Positions 53,739-62,934 of a DNA stretch of 64,000 nucleotides are shown in pieces. Below the pieces are notes generated by a model. It made no database searches, was not told the origin of the DNA, and saw nothing but the letters and a program-made list of their open reading frames with translations. The first letter of the stretch is position 1. The number at the start of each line of letters is the position of its first letter. A program made the position numbers and the translations under genes. The DNA comes from an uncultured Draconibacterium sp. (GTDB lineage Bacteria; Bacteroidota; Bacteroidia; Bacteroidales; Prolixibacteraceae): assembly GCA_947492175.1 (NCBI GenBank), contig CANLMQ010000015.1, positions 1-64,000 on the forward strand. The letters are read 5' to 3'.

Positions 53739-55619
53739 ATGCAAAAATCATTTAAGATAAAATGTAAAAAACATTTGCTGCTGATAACATATCTTTTGCT
53801 ATCTGTGTTCTTAGCGAAAAGTACTGATGCTCAAAATAATGATGTATCCCGGACAGCCTGGTTTGAAGATGCACGCTTTGGAATGTTTATTTCCTGGAAT
53901 GCCTGCGCGACCCTTGAAGGTCGCTATTGCGGTGAGCCCATCCGTCAAGGTGTTTACGGCGAATGGCTCCGTGCGAGAAACCGCGTTTCTCGTGCCGACT
54001 GGGACAAAGCGTATGAAATGATGACCATCACCCCTGAAAAGGTTGATGAATGGGCGGAATCGGCGAAACAAGCAGGAATGAAGTATATCATTTTTGTCGC
54101 TAAACATCACGATGGTCTTGCATTCTGGCCATCAAAGGTTTCCGGTTACACGTTTAATCGGCTCAGCGACGTATCTTTCGACGTTATTGGCCGCCTCAAG
54201 GAAGCCTGCGACAAACGCGGGCTGAAACTGTGTTTGTATTATTCACAATGGCAGGACTGGGAAGACCCGAACGGATGGGGCAATTTCTGGGAATTTAACA
54301 GCAAAGATCAGAAACAATTTGAAGAATATGACAACTTCCAGTTTTGGGACGGATCGCTTTTCCGCGACAACCTGACAGCCGATCAATTCGGGAAATATTG
54401 GTATGGTAAGGCCATGCCCCAGGTGGAAGAACTCATCCGCAACTATCACCCGGCAATCATTTGGTTCGACTGTTATATTCCTCCTAAATCAGCAATTATG
54501 ACCGACAAACAACTCGATGATATGAAAGCCATGATTCGCAAGCTTGATCCGACATGCCTAATTAACTCTCGGCTTCCGAGCGAGAAAATTGGTGGCGTGG
54601 ATGGTGTTGATTACGAAACGCTCGGCGACAACCAATTTCCACACCAAAGAATCGGGCATCCCTGGGAGAGCGTTGTCACATTTTCGAAGTCGTGGGCTTA
54701 TAATCGCGACGATTTGAACTGGCGTTCCACTACATATTTTATCCGCAATTTGGTGCGGAATGTGTCGTTGGGCGGTAACATGGCAATCAACATTGGTCCG
54801 TTGTCCGATGGCGCAATTCCCGATGAGGCGTTGGTACGCCTACACGAAATCGGCCGCTCGCTTTCGGCAAATAAAGAAGGTATTGCCGGCTGTGGCTATA
54901 CCCCATTCGAAGAAAACACTCAGGATTGGGGATTGACAACTGTTGGGCGGCATAAAGACGGTACAAACCTGCTTTACCTGCATGTTTTCGATTGGCCAAC
55001 CGATGGAGTAATACGGGTTAACGGCTTGAAATCAAAGGTTCGGAAAGCTTATTTCCCTGCAACAGGGACAACGCTCCAGTTCGCACAAAACGGTAAATCG
55101 GTTCATATCAATGCTAAAAATATTTCGATGCAACCCTACGAAACGGTAATCAGGCTCGATCTCGACAGTGAAGTCGAGGTGGACAATACCTCCATTGGCG
55201 AACGGAATGGAGGCGATATTGTGATGCAGTCAACTGATGCTGACATTGCCGGAGTTAAGTTGGAAATACCGGACGAAGGAAGCACCAAATTGAAATATCA
55301 GCTTAGTGGATGGGAGGCAGCTGATGCCTCAGCTTCGTGGCGGATAACCATACCTGCGGTGGGGAAATACAGGGTTCGGATTTGTTATGCCGCTTCCATC
55401 AACAACGAGGGAAAAGAATTCGTTGTCTCGACTGGAAACGGGATGGAACTTCGGGCAAGTACCGTGGGGACTCACATCAACTGGGGCGAATTCCGCACTT
55501 TTGATATGGGCTCATTTGACTTCGAAGAAAACGGCGACCAAACCATAACTGTTCGTCCTTCTGGAAAACAAAGCGGCGAGTTATTCAAACTGTTGTGGGT
55601 ATGCTGCTCGCCTGAGTAA
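53739..55619 (+). CDS. GH29 alpha-L-fucosidase (secreted), GC-richer gene
   Basis: 626 residues from ATG 53739, 10 bp after the preceding stop. The longer frame from 53712 would overlap that gene. Signal peptide ends STDAQ. Barrel: ARFGMFISWNACATLEG, VAKHHDGLAFWPSKVSGY and the nucleophile D244 in IIWFDCYIPP. A C-terminal beta-domain follows (about 470-626, TDADIAGVKLEIPDEGSTKL). Synonymous positions look clearly more G/C-rich than in the neighbours (for example runs of GCC, CGC and GGC codons), suggesting later acquisition into the end of the operon. It is the last gene of PUL C, before a two-way terminator. Confidence 0.9.
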   Translation: MQKSFKIKCKKHLLLITYLLLSVFLAKSTDAQNNDVSRTAWFEDARFGMFISWNACATLEGRYCGEPIRQGVYGEWLRARNRVSRADWDKAYEMMTITPEKVDEWAESAKQAGMKYIIFVAKHHDGLAFWPSKVSGYTFNRLSDVSFDVIGRLKEACDKRGLKLCLYYSQWQDWEDPNGWGNFWEFNSKDQKQFEEYDNFQFWDGSLFRDNLTADQFGKYWYGKAMPQVEELIRNYHPAIIWFDCYIPPKSAIMTDKQLDDMKAMIRKLDPTCLINSRLPSEKIGGVDGVDYETLGDNQFPHQRIGHPWESVVTFSKSWAYNRDDLNWRSTTYFIRNLVRNVSLGGNMAINIGPLSDGAIPDEALVRLHEIGRSLSANKEGIAGCGYTPFEENTQDWGLTTVGRHKDGTNLLYLHVFDWPTDGVIRVNGLKSKVRKAYFPATGTTLQFAQNGKSVHINAKNISMQPYETVIRLDLDSEVEVDNTSIGERNGGDIVMQSTDADIAGVKLEIPDEGSTKLKYQLSGWEAADASASWRITIPAVGKYRVRICYAASINNEGKEFVVSTGNGMELRASTVGTHINWGEFRTFDMGSFDFEENGDQTITVRPSGKQSGELFKLLWVCCSPE

Positions 55620-55641
55620 ACCCAGTTTTACGATTATTGAT

Positions 55642-55669
55642 GCTGTCAGCGTGCGAAGCACCTGACAGC
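55642..55669. repeat. Strong hairpin after the last fucosidase gene
   Basis: GCTGTCAG pairs with CTGACAGC, and inside it GTGC pairs with GCAC around a GAA triloop, with one bulged C: 12 base pairs in 28 nt. It begins 22 bp after the stop codon. No T-run follows, so it may be an mRNA 3'-end stabiliser upstream of the true terminator at 55865-55897. Confidence 0.5.
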
Positions 55670-55864
55670 GTCTAGATACTAACTGACATTGAAAGTACAA
55701 GTATAACAATACCTCCTTGCAATTAGCCAATTGAAGGAAGTTGAAGTCTTGGAGAAAAATGTTCAAGCTGATCATGTTCATATGGTTTGTTTAACTCCAC
55801 CAAAGTTCAATTTGTTTGTAATTCTGTAATATGGTATTCCAATATTGAAAATATAATTATAAAG

Positions 55865-55897
55865 AAAAACCGGCAGAATCAAGTTCCGCCGGTTTTT
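55865..55897. terminator. Bidirectional rho-independent terminator
   Basis: AAAAACCGGC pairs with GCCGGTTTTT, and the stem continues inward as GAA/TTC after one mismatch. A-run on one side and T-run on the other make it usable from both strands. It lies between the plus-strand fucosidase operon and the minus-strand surface-protein gene ending at 55926. Confidence 0.85.
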
Positions 55898-55925
55898 ATC
55901 AAATTGAATCGTTCAACTTATGTTG

Positions 55926-58900
55926 CTATTCTTTTTTGTATACCAGTTTACCATTGTAAACCTGATCGCCAAGCTGCATCTTGTAGAAATACAGTCCGCT
56001 TACCTGGGTTTCAGGACTAAATCCGGCATGGTAAGTGGTGTTTTCTTCTACATATCCATCGAATATTGTTTTTACCATTTGGCCGGCCATATTATAGATA
56101 TCTATTTTTGCCTGCGTAGCCACTGGTGAAACAAATTCAAATCGTGCCTGTTCGTTAAATGGATTTGGATAAACCTTAAGCTCGGCGCTTTCAACCATAA
56201 ATGGTTCGATAGCTATTTCAATTTCGGCGGATTTTGTTTTGCCCGTGATTTTGGTAGAGGCTGCATCCACAGAAGCATCCGTTTTAACCTCGATGTAATT
56301 GTCTGCGCCCGGATCAAGTGCTTGTTCTTCGGTTATTTCGTTACCATCAAGACTGTAATTACTGGAGAACCAAATACCACCGGCGCTATTAAAATAGGTA
56401 ATTCCGATTGTTTCGTCTTCTCCATCACTCGCTCCATTGTCTGGATCAGTCATTGTTACATGCAACGGTGAGTTACCTTCAATACCTGAGTAAACGCCAT
56501 CAATCTTTTCTGCAAGGTTTGCTTTGGCATCGAAAATTGCCTGACCATTACTCAGGGTAAGCTCATATCCCTCCTCTTCAGAATTATAAGTTTCACCACT
56601 ACCCATTACCAGTAAATTAATGGCGTTGGAAGTAATTTTATAATAATGAATATGATCATCTAAGGTTCCGTCAGATTTATACCAGCTCTGAATCCAGATT
56701 ACCATTTTTCCTTGCGGATTGGTTTTTTTCTTGTTATAAGTAACATCGAAAGCAAATGATGTTTTATAATCTGTGGCACCTTTAATCTGACCATTTGAGT
56801 CTTCATTGGTCATTAATCCGGAACCAGCAATAGAACCACCTGGAACAGGTTTAGCAACCGTTACGTATGCATCAGCTGCATTATTTATATTGAAGTTATT
56901 TGTATAACCTCCTGTAACTTCTACCCATACAGGATATCTTTCCTGTTGTGATTTGCCAATATCAAACTGAACATCGGCACTTGCAATTCCTACAGAACCA
57001 TCGGTCATTTCAACAAGACCGACGGGCAGATCTTTGGCACTTGGAATAACTTTCATATTGCCATTGGCATCTTCCATCCAGAAGGTAACTTTAGCGCCTC
57101 TCAAGTCTCCGGTAGGAGTGTTCGCATCAAAGAGAACCGTAGCAAGCGTGACTGTGCCTGTACTTGAACTTGGTCCTGTTGTCCATGCAAGAACGGTTCC
57201 GGTATAGAATCCGGAAACTGAATTATACGCTGAAGCTTCACGGGCAACTACCTCGAATGGTGTTGCATTACTTGCACTTCCAGCATAAAATGCAGTGGAA
57301 GGAGTAAATGTTGCCGTGAGTTCGTAATCTCCCGGCATTTCAGTAATCTTGTGGATCAGTGTTGCCCTGAGTTTTGTCGGATAGCCTTCTTCGTCATAAG
57401 GAATGGGATAAGCCATAGCTGTTCCAACAGAACTACCGTCTAAAAAGAACTCCACTTCACCCGTAAAATCATTGGTTCCGCAATAAGATTCAATTTCCGC
57501 GTAGAAAGTGATGTTATCCATATACCGGGCTGATTCGGCACTTATTTTGGCAACAGTTGTTGTTGGCACAATAACGGTTACAACCGCATCGCAAGTAGAA
57601 TACTTGCCACAGACGTCGGTGACTGTTAAAACTACTGGATTTTCACCAATGTTGTCACAATTAAACTCAGTTATATCAGTATCGAAAATCAAATCCACAG
57701 CGGCTGTGCAATTATCAGATGAACCATTGTTTATTGCATCTTCAGCAATTGTTGCTTGTCCGTATTCGTCCAATTTAACTGTAATGTTCCGGCAAACTGC
57801 TGTCGGGGGAGTATTGTCGCCACCCTCGGATGTATAATGTTGTTCTGTCAACTCGTTTTGGCATTGATCTTTTACAGTATAGGTGTATGTGATAGTCCAG
57901 TCGCAATCGTCGCCATCTACCAAAGTACCGGTCAATGCTGCTGTCAGGTTTGTACCACTGCACACATCCGAATACCCCACAAGTGCATTTGCAGAACTGA
58001 AAGCTAATTCGGCTTCAGACAGTGTTGGTTTGCAAGCATCTACTGAACCGTCTTGAACGTATGGATCCCCAGTCAGAGCAGGAGGGGTATTGTCTCCACC
58101 TACCGTCGTATAGTGCTGCCCTTCAAATGCATTGGTACATTGGTCTACAACTGAGTAAGTATAAGTAATAGTCCAGTCGCAATTGTCGCCTTCTACTACA
58201 GTACCTGTCAATACTGCTGTCAGGTTTGTACCACTGCAAACATCCGAATACCCTTCGAGTGCATTCTCTGAACTAAAAGCAGTTTCTGCTTCTTCCTGAG
58301 TAGGCATGATACATGTTTCAACAGTTCCTTCCTGTTCATATGCATCATCGGTCAGAGCCGGAGGGGTATTGTCTCCACCTACGGTTGTATAGTGCTGCCC
58401 TTCATATGCATTGTCGCATTGGTCTACCACTGAGTAAGTATAAGTAATGGTCCAGTCGCAATTGTTTCCTTCTACTAAAGTCCCGGTCAATACTGCTGTC
58501 AGGTTTGTACCACTGCAAACATCGGAATACCCTTCGAGTGCATTCGCTGAACTGAAAGCAGTTTCTGCCTCTTCCTGAGTAGGCATGATACATGCTTCAA
58601 CAGTTCCTTCCTGTTCATATGCACCATCTGTCAGAGCCGGAGGGGTATTGTCTCCACCCACGGTTGTATAGTGCTGCCCTTCAAATGAGTTGGTACATTG
58701 GTCTACAACCGAGTAAGTATAAGTAATGGTCCAGTCGCAATTGTTGCCTTCTACTAAAGTACCTGTCAATACTGCTGTCAGGTTTGTACCACTGCAAACA
58801 TCGGAATAACCTTCGAGTGCATTCGCTGAACTGAAAGCAGCTTCTGCCTCTTCCTGAGTAGGCATGATACATGCTTCAACAGTTCCTTCCTGTTCATATG

Positions 58901-60731
58901 CATCATCGGTCAGCGCAGGAGGGGTATTGTCTCCACCCTCTGTTGTATACTGTTGTCCGGTCAACTCGTTTTGACATTGATCTTTTATAGTATAAGTGTA
59001 TGTGATCGTCCAGTCGCAATTGTTTCCTTCTACTAAAGTACCTGTCAATACTGCTGTCAGGTTTGTACCACTGCAGACATCGGAATAACCTTCGAGTGCA
59101 TTCGCAGAGCTGAAAGCTGCTTCTGCTTCCAACTGGGTTGGCATGAAACATGCTTCAACAGTTCCATCCTGTTCATATGCATCACCAGTCAGATCAGGAG
59201 GGGTAGTGTCATCAATTTTTATTATCTGATCACAGTTGTCTGAAGGGCCTCCATCGCTTTCTATCTTCCAGGTGCGTGTCACCACAACTGGGCAATTTCC
59301 TGAAGATACATCCTGATATGTAACAGTGATGTTTCCACAAGTTTCTGCAACTCCACCATTTGCTTCAAAATCCTCTAATGATGATGTTGTTTCAGATTCA
59401 TTATAAGCAGGGCCAGTTAGATCTGCAGTACTGCAACCTTCAATCGTTTTTGTTGGGGGACAGGTGGTAATTTCAACTTTACCTTCAATAATTACAGCAC
59501 TCTCATTCATCATTTGTACACAACCATTAGGAGCGTGCGCGTAAACTGTATAAATTCCTTCCTGCTGTACGCCAAAATTCAATGGCCCACCGATTGATAC
59601 GATAGACGTTCCTTCGGGGAACCCATTTTTATATAATTCATAAATTAATCCGCTTTCAGAGTCGGTCAATCCTACTTCGAGCCCTGCGGCTGGCGGACAA
59701 AATTCACCACTTCCGGTAACGTCAAAGATTTCGGGTGTTACAGGGCTTGTTTGAACTACACCATTCATAATATTAGTACAATGACTTGTTGTATTTTCAG
59801 CCAATACATAATATGTTTTTGGTGTAGTGTTGTCCACAGCAAAAGAAATAGAGCCTCCGGTACCGGGAACAGGTCCATCTTCAATTTGATTATCATTGTT
59901 ACGATACAAGGTATATTCAACTCCGGTTTCGGAATCGCTGAGCACAACTGAAAGAGGTTCATCTAATGAACATGATGATCCTACAACGGAAACATCAAAT
60001 ATACCAGGAGATTCTCCAACAGAAATTAAGACAGGTTCAGTTGTAAATGATTCTCCAACATTTAAACCACACCCCTGATATTCTCCGGTAATGGTAATTA
60101 TGCAGCGATAATATGTATTCGTTGAAGGCGAAGCAGAGTAGGTGTCACTCTCATTACTACCTGTTGCCGGTCCCCAGGTACTATTATCCGGAGATTCCTG
60201 CCATAAATAATTTGCGGTATAATCAGTATTACCTGAGCCTGCATGTTCAGTACAAGTATTTACATTTAGTGATAAAGGAACTGAAGTTCCGTTACAAATT
60301 GTTACCGGGGCACCAGATATTACGGCACTTGAAAAACCAGTATGGTTCCCATCCGTGAAAAACACCTGCTCCTTATATCCTGAGGATTGTCCCAATGCAG
60401 TGAGAACTAATTCAGTATTCAGTTCATCTTCGGTAACATCCCACCAGGAAGAAAAACTTCCGTTTGAATCGGCAGTTACATTCCAATCCAGATAATGGGG
60501 TAGGGAGTTTAATTCGGGATAAGTAAGGTTCATTACCATTAAATTTACTGTTTCTCCGGGATGCCATCCAGTCCCTTCAATGTATACCGTTTCACCAGGG
60601 GCATAGTCGAGTTTGTCAGTCGAAAGAGTAGCCTGTGCAAAACCGGCGTTGGCTGCGAGCACAAATAATCCCAAAAACAGCAGCTTCTGTACTGTCAGGG
60701 TCGTTCGTAATTTTTTGTAATTTTTTTTCAT
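55926..60731 (-). CDS. Large T9SS-sorted surface protein with five tandem 93-residue repeats
   Basis: A 1601-residue protein. Signal peptide about 1-32 (LLFLGLFVLAANAGFAQ), then an Ig/macroglobulin-like start (KLDYAPGETVYIEGTGWHPG), several Ig-like beta-domains rich in Cys, five tandem repeats (about residues 510-973), an HYR-like domain (TAVCRNITVKLDEYGQATI), a long beta-rich region, and a C-terminal T9SS type A sorting domain (VYPNPFNEQARFEFVSP to KLVYKKE). Each repeat starts TPPALTDDAYEQEGTVEAC and ends SVVDQCTNxFEGQHYTT. Exported and attached or released by T9SS; probably an adhesin or surface layer component. It converges on PUL C and is not obviously part of it. Confidence 0.88.
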   Translation of the reverse strand: MKKNYKKLRTTLTVQKLLFLGLFVLAANAGFAQATLSTDKLDYAPGETVYIEGTGWHPGETVNLMVMNLTYPELNSLPHYLDWNVTADSNGSFSSWWDVTEDELNTELVLTALGQSSGYKEQVFFTDGNHTGFSSAVISGAPVTICNGTSVPLSLNVNTCTEHAGSGNTDYTANYLWQESPDNSTWGPATGSNESDTYSASPSTNTYYRCIITITGEYQGCGLNVGESFTTEPVLISVGESPGIFDVSVVGSSCSLDEPLSVVLSDSETGVEYTLYRNNDNQIEDGPVPGTGGSISFAVDNTTPKTYYVLAENTTSHCTNIMNGVVQTSPVTPEIFDVTGSGEFCPPAAGLEVGLTDSESGLIYELYKNGFPEGTSIVSIGGPLNFGVQQEGIYTVYAHAPNGCVQMMNESAVIIEGKVEITTCPPTKTIEGCSTADLTGPAYNESETTSSLEDFEANGGVAETCGNITVTYQDVSSGNCPVVVTRTWKIESDGGPSDNCDQIIKIDDTTPPDLTGDAYEQDGTVEACFMPTQLEAEAAFSSANALEGYSDVCSGTNLTAVLTGTLVEGNNCDWTITYTYTIKDQCQNELTGQQYTTEGGDNTPPALTDDAYEQEGTVEACIMPTQEEAEAAFSSANALEGYSDVCSGTNLTAVLTGTLVEGNNCDWTITYTYSVVDQCTNSFEGQHYTTVGGDNTPPALTDGAYEQEGTVEACIMPTQEEAETAFSSANALEGYSDVCSGTNLTAVLTGTLVEGNNCDWTITYTYSVVDQCDNAYEGQHYTTVGGDNTPPALTDDAYEQEGTVETCIMPTQEEAETAFSSENALEGYSDVCSGTNLTAVLTGTVVEGDNCDWTITYTYSVVDQCTNAFEGQHYTTVGGDNTPPALTGDPYVQDGSVDACKPTLSEAELAFSSANALVGYSDVCSGTNLTAALTGTLVDGDDCDWTITYTYTVKDQCQNELTEQHYTSEGGDNTPPTAVCRNITVKLDEYGQATIAEDAINNGSSDNCTAAVDLIFDTDITEFNCDNIGENPVVLTVTDVCGKYSTCDAVVTVIVPTTTVAKISAESARYMDNITFYAEIESYCGTNDFTGEVEFFLDGSSVGTAMAYPIPYDEEGYPTKLRATLIHKITEMPGDYELTATFTPSTAFYAGSASNATPFEVVAREASAYNSVSGFYTGTVLAWTTGPSSSTGTVTLATVLFDANTPTGDLRGAKVTFWMEDANGNMKVIPSAKDLPVGLVEMTDGSVGIASADVQFDIGKSQQERYPVWVEVTGGYTNNFNINNAADAYVTVAKPVPGGSIAGSGLMTNEDSNGQIKGATDYKTSFAFDVTYNKKKTNPQGKMVIWIQSWYKSDGTLDDHIHYYKITSNAINLLVMGSGETYNSEEEGYELTLSNGQAIFDAKANLAEKIDGVYSGIEGNSPLHVTMTDPDNGASDGEDETIGITYFNSAGGIWFSSNYSLDGNEITEEQALDPGADNYIEVKTDASVDAASTKITGKTKSAEIEIAIEPFMVESAELKVYPNPFNEQARFEFVSPVATQAKIDIYNMAGQMVKTIFDGYVEENTTYHAGFSPETQVSGLYFYKMQLGDQVYNGKLVYKKE
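57813..59204 (-). repeat. Five tandem 279-bp coding repeats
   Basis: 1392 bp, equal to four units of 93 codons and one of 92. The anchor string GGAGGGGTATTGTCTCCACC recurs at 279-bp spacing on the plus strand (about 58081, 58360, 58639 and 58918, with a variant at about 59197). The central units are almost identical even at silent positions; the two outer units (nearest each end) share a different tail (KDQCQNEL). This is a recombination-prone array likely to vary in copy number. Confidence 0.88.
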
Positions 60732-61526
60732 TTCTTGATTGTTTTAAGTTAAGGTATTTTAATACATTATCAATGTCAGCACACTGTAGTTGTTTATTGT
60801 CTGGAGTGATACTTTTGTGAAGCGTCCTGATTTTGCTATCATCTGATTGGTTTCATGTGAGCAAAAGCCTAATTCATGGGATTTGTATTAAAATTATCAA
60901 AATGGATTTTTGCACTCTCCAAGAATTGTAGAGTGTCTGTAATTTGCAAAGACCTTATTTTATGGTCGATGGATACATCAATAACACCGGAAAAATGAAG
61001 TGTAAATTTTTCCATAGGTTCTAGTTTAATAAGTAAGTGGTGTTAAGTGAAGAGCCCCTTATTTTTTATCTTCAATTAACAGTACATAAATTACGAAATA
61101 AGCTAATGTGTTGAAAGTCAATGGTGTCCCAATTTGAAAAAATGCTATATACCGTGTTCTGCCTGCATTTGCTTTAATTGCAGTAGGGAATTTTATGTAA
61201 AAATTAATCTTTTCCGCTTATTTTTCCATTTTTGAGAATGGGCTATAAATCGAATAAAATGCAAGTGTGCTGATTAAGTGTCATAAAACCAGTGCGATAA
61301 GTGTAGGGATCAGGGGTGAGATCCAGGGACCTGCTCATTTCGCAATTCATCTACAACAGTGCCCCGTACAATACCTCCACCGGGTGCAAGGCCGTTTTTA
61401 TAAAAAACAGTCTACTATTGTTTTAATTTAGTTATTTTTTACGTGCTAATAATAAATGCAATAAGAGGGCTCAATTGTTAAAAACGAAATAACAGTTTCT
61501 GATAACAAAAGCCCATTAGTTTTCTG
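60732..61526. other. 795-bp gene-free region with small hairpins and a coding remnant
   Basis: No complete gene is supportable. Small inverted repeats are present: CACTCT/AGAGTG near 60914-60936, and GGAAAAAT/ATTTTTCC at 60989-61013. The left part should contain the promoter of the minus-strand surface-protein gene. The GC-richer patch around 61310-61411 is treated separately as a remnant. The rest is AT-rich without recognisable content. Confidence 0.5.
61310..61411 (-). pseudogene. Possible remnant of a carboxypeptidase-regulatory-like / TonB-receptor domain
   Basis: Between two stops the minus strand reads a short peptide whose core, GIVRGTVVDELRNEQVPGS, matches the GxVxDxxxxxxxPG pattern at the start of carboxypeptidase-regulatory-like domains found in SusC and surface proteins. 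It has no start codon, stops at once after HP, and lies in a GC-richer patch inside AT-rich intergenic DNA. The match is short and could be chance. Confidence 0.3.
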
Positions 61527-62315
61527 TTAGATAATTCCCAATGTAGTTGCCATTTTTACTGCTTCCGATGAGTTGGAAACATTTAGCTTTTCGATGAGGT
61601 TGCGTCGATGATTATTTACGGTGTTGGCACTAATGAAAAGTTTGTCAGCTATTTCTTTGCTTTTCATTCCTTCTGAAATCAACGACAGGACTTCTTGTTC
61701 TCGGGAGCTGACATTCTTTACTTCCGGATTGTTCCCTCTGACTGAATATATTACTTCCCCCGAAAGCTTGTTTCTGAGTATGAAATGGCCGGGCATATCC
61801 AGATCCTGATTCGGTGAAAAGTCACAAAGTTTTAGGTCGAGCCACATGTTTCCTTTTTTATCCAGCTCGAGAATCTCATTTTGAATAAGCAATCGAATCC
61901 ATTCATTGTTGTCGTTTTTTATCCTGAATTCATGGATAAGCCTGATGTTTTTTCGCTCTTCAACAGGTAATTGATAAAAGTATTTTAAAGTCCATATACT
62001 TCCGGTATTGATAATGTAATCATCCGGGTGAAAGCGTTGTCTGAACCATTTGTGATCTGTAAGTGGCAAGCAGTTGTTATGAAAACCAAAAATACTGTTG
62101 AAATTTTTGGAGAAATAGAAATAATCACGCTTGTAAAAGTCAAAAGCAATAACAATGCTTGTTTGCAAAGAATCAATTAATCGAAGAAATGGGAGAAATT
62201 CTCTTTCTGCTTTTTCGTAATCAATATCCTCAGGCCTGATACAAATATTCTCAAAAATCCGGGAATGGTCTTTAATACTTTTTTGTAGGTGTTTCATATT
62301 GCATGTGTTTGTCAA
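61527..62315 (-). CDS. PAS-like/LuxR-type HTH transcriptional regulator
   Basis: 262 residues; an alternative start at 62297 (MKHLQKSIKDHS) is equally plausible. The N-terminal and middle region (about 40-185) resembles a PAS fold, with SLQTSIVIAFDFYKRDYFYF, WFRQRFHPDDYI, and EFRIKNDNNEWIRLLIQNEI, the usual PAS/PAC strand. The C-terminal LuxR/GerE HTH (about 200-260) reads VSSREQEVLSLISEGMKSKE, then IADKLFISANTVNNHRRNLI. No receiver domain is seen, so it is not a response regulator. This is a common Bacteroidota one-component design. Targets are unknown. A perfect palindrome lies just upstream of its start. Confidence 0.9.
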   Translation of the reverse strand: MTNTCNMKHLQKSIKDHSRIFENICIRPEDIDYEKAEREFLPFLRLIDSLQTSIVIAFDFYKRDYFYFSKNFNSIFGFHNNCLPLTDHKWFRQRFHPDDYIINTGSIWTLKYFYQLPVEERKNIRLIHEFRIKNDNNEWIRLLIQNEILELDKKGNMWLDLKLCDFSPNQDLDMPGHFILRNKLSGEVIYSVRGNNPEVKNVSSREQEVLSLISEGMKSKEIADKLFISANTVNNHRRNLIEKLNVSNSSEAVKMATTLGII

Positions 62316-62327
62316 TTATGGTTAAAA

Positions 62328-62345
62328 ATAGTCAAAAATGACTAT
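62328..62345. promoter_or_regulatory. Palindromic candidate operator upstream of the LuxR-type gene
   Basis: ATAGTCA-AAAA-TGACTAT is a perfect 7-bp inverted repeat, 13 bp upstream of the first candidate start of the regulator (62315). The size and symmetry suit a dimeric HTH protein and suggest autoregulation. It could also be a short hairpin. Confidence 0.4.
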
Positions 62346-62639
62346 TGCACAACATTTTATAAACTGGCATTTTTGAATATAGATAATTACATAAACTAAA
62401 ATCCTTCTTGACATATAGAGGAAATACTCGTAAATGTTAGTTTGGAATCAATATTTAGTAAGCATCTAGGATGTAGATTAAGAACTGTAGTTACTTTTTT
62501 AGCCATCAATGTCACATTACACTTCATTAATATAAAAAAGGCCAAAACACTTAAATCTATTACGGTGAAGAATCTTTATTTTTCAAATATAAATTCAAGC
62601 TTTTACACTTTTAATTTGGTGGCTGTAGCTATGCAAGAA

Positions 62640-62850
62640 CTTAAAAATGGTAATTGCTTAACAAAAGGCGGTGAGCGGTTATTAATTGCCATTAATCGCG
62701 CACCAATTACCGGTAATCGCTTAGCAAATACTACCAGTCACTTATCAATTCCCGGTAATCAGTATCTAAAAACCGGCGATCACTCATCAATTCCCGGAAA
62801 TCAACGACCAATTCCCGGCAGTTGCAGGTTAAAAACCAGTACTTTAATGA
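62640..62850. repeat. Degenerate 21-bp tandem repeat array
   Basis: The clearest copies of CAATTCCCGGTAATCA begin at 62704, 62746, 62788 and 62809, that is at multiples of 21 bp. Weaker copies occupy the phases between (about 62725 and 62767). In one frame the unit reads as a seven-residue peptide like S-I-P-G-N-Q-x. The array precedes the gene at 62935 in the 620-bp region after the LuxR-type gene. Boundaries are approximate. Confidence 0.55.
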
Positions 62851-62934
62851 CTATCCTATTTGCTCAGAAAACTTTGAAAAGGCTGAAAAATGAAGGCTTT
62901 TGCTCTCTTTTAATAACTTTAAAACATTACTACC

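Noticed and set aside
55787..56129. Small plus-strand open frames around the terminator and the end of the large surface protein
   Set aside because: They run through the bidirectional terminator and are antisense to a well-supported gene, with no family resemblance.
57813..59204. CRISPR-like array
   Set aside because: The repeats are 279 bp, in frame and part of a large coding sequence, with no spacer structure.
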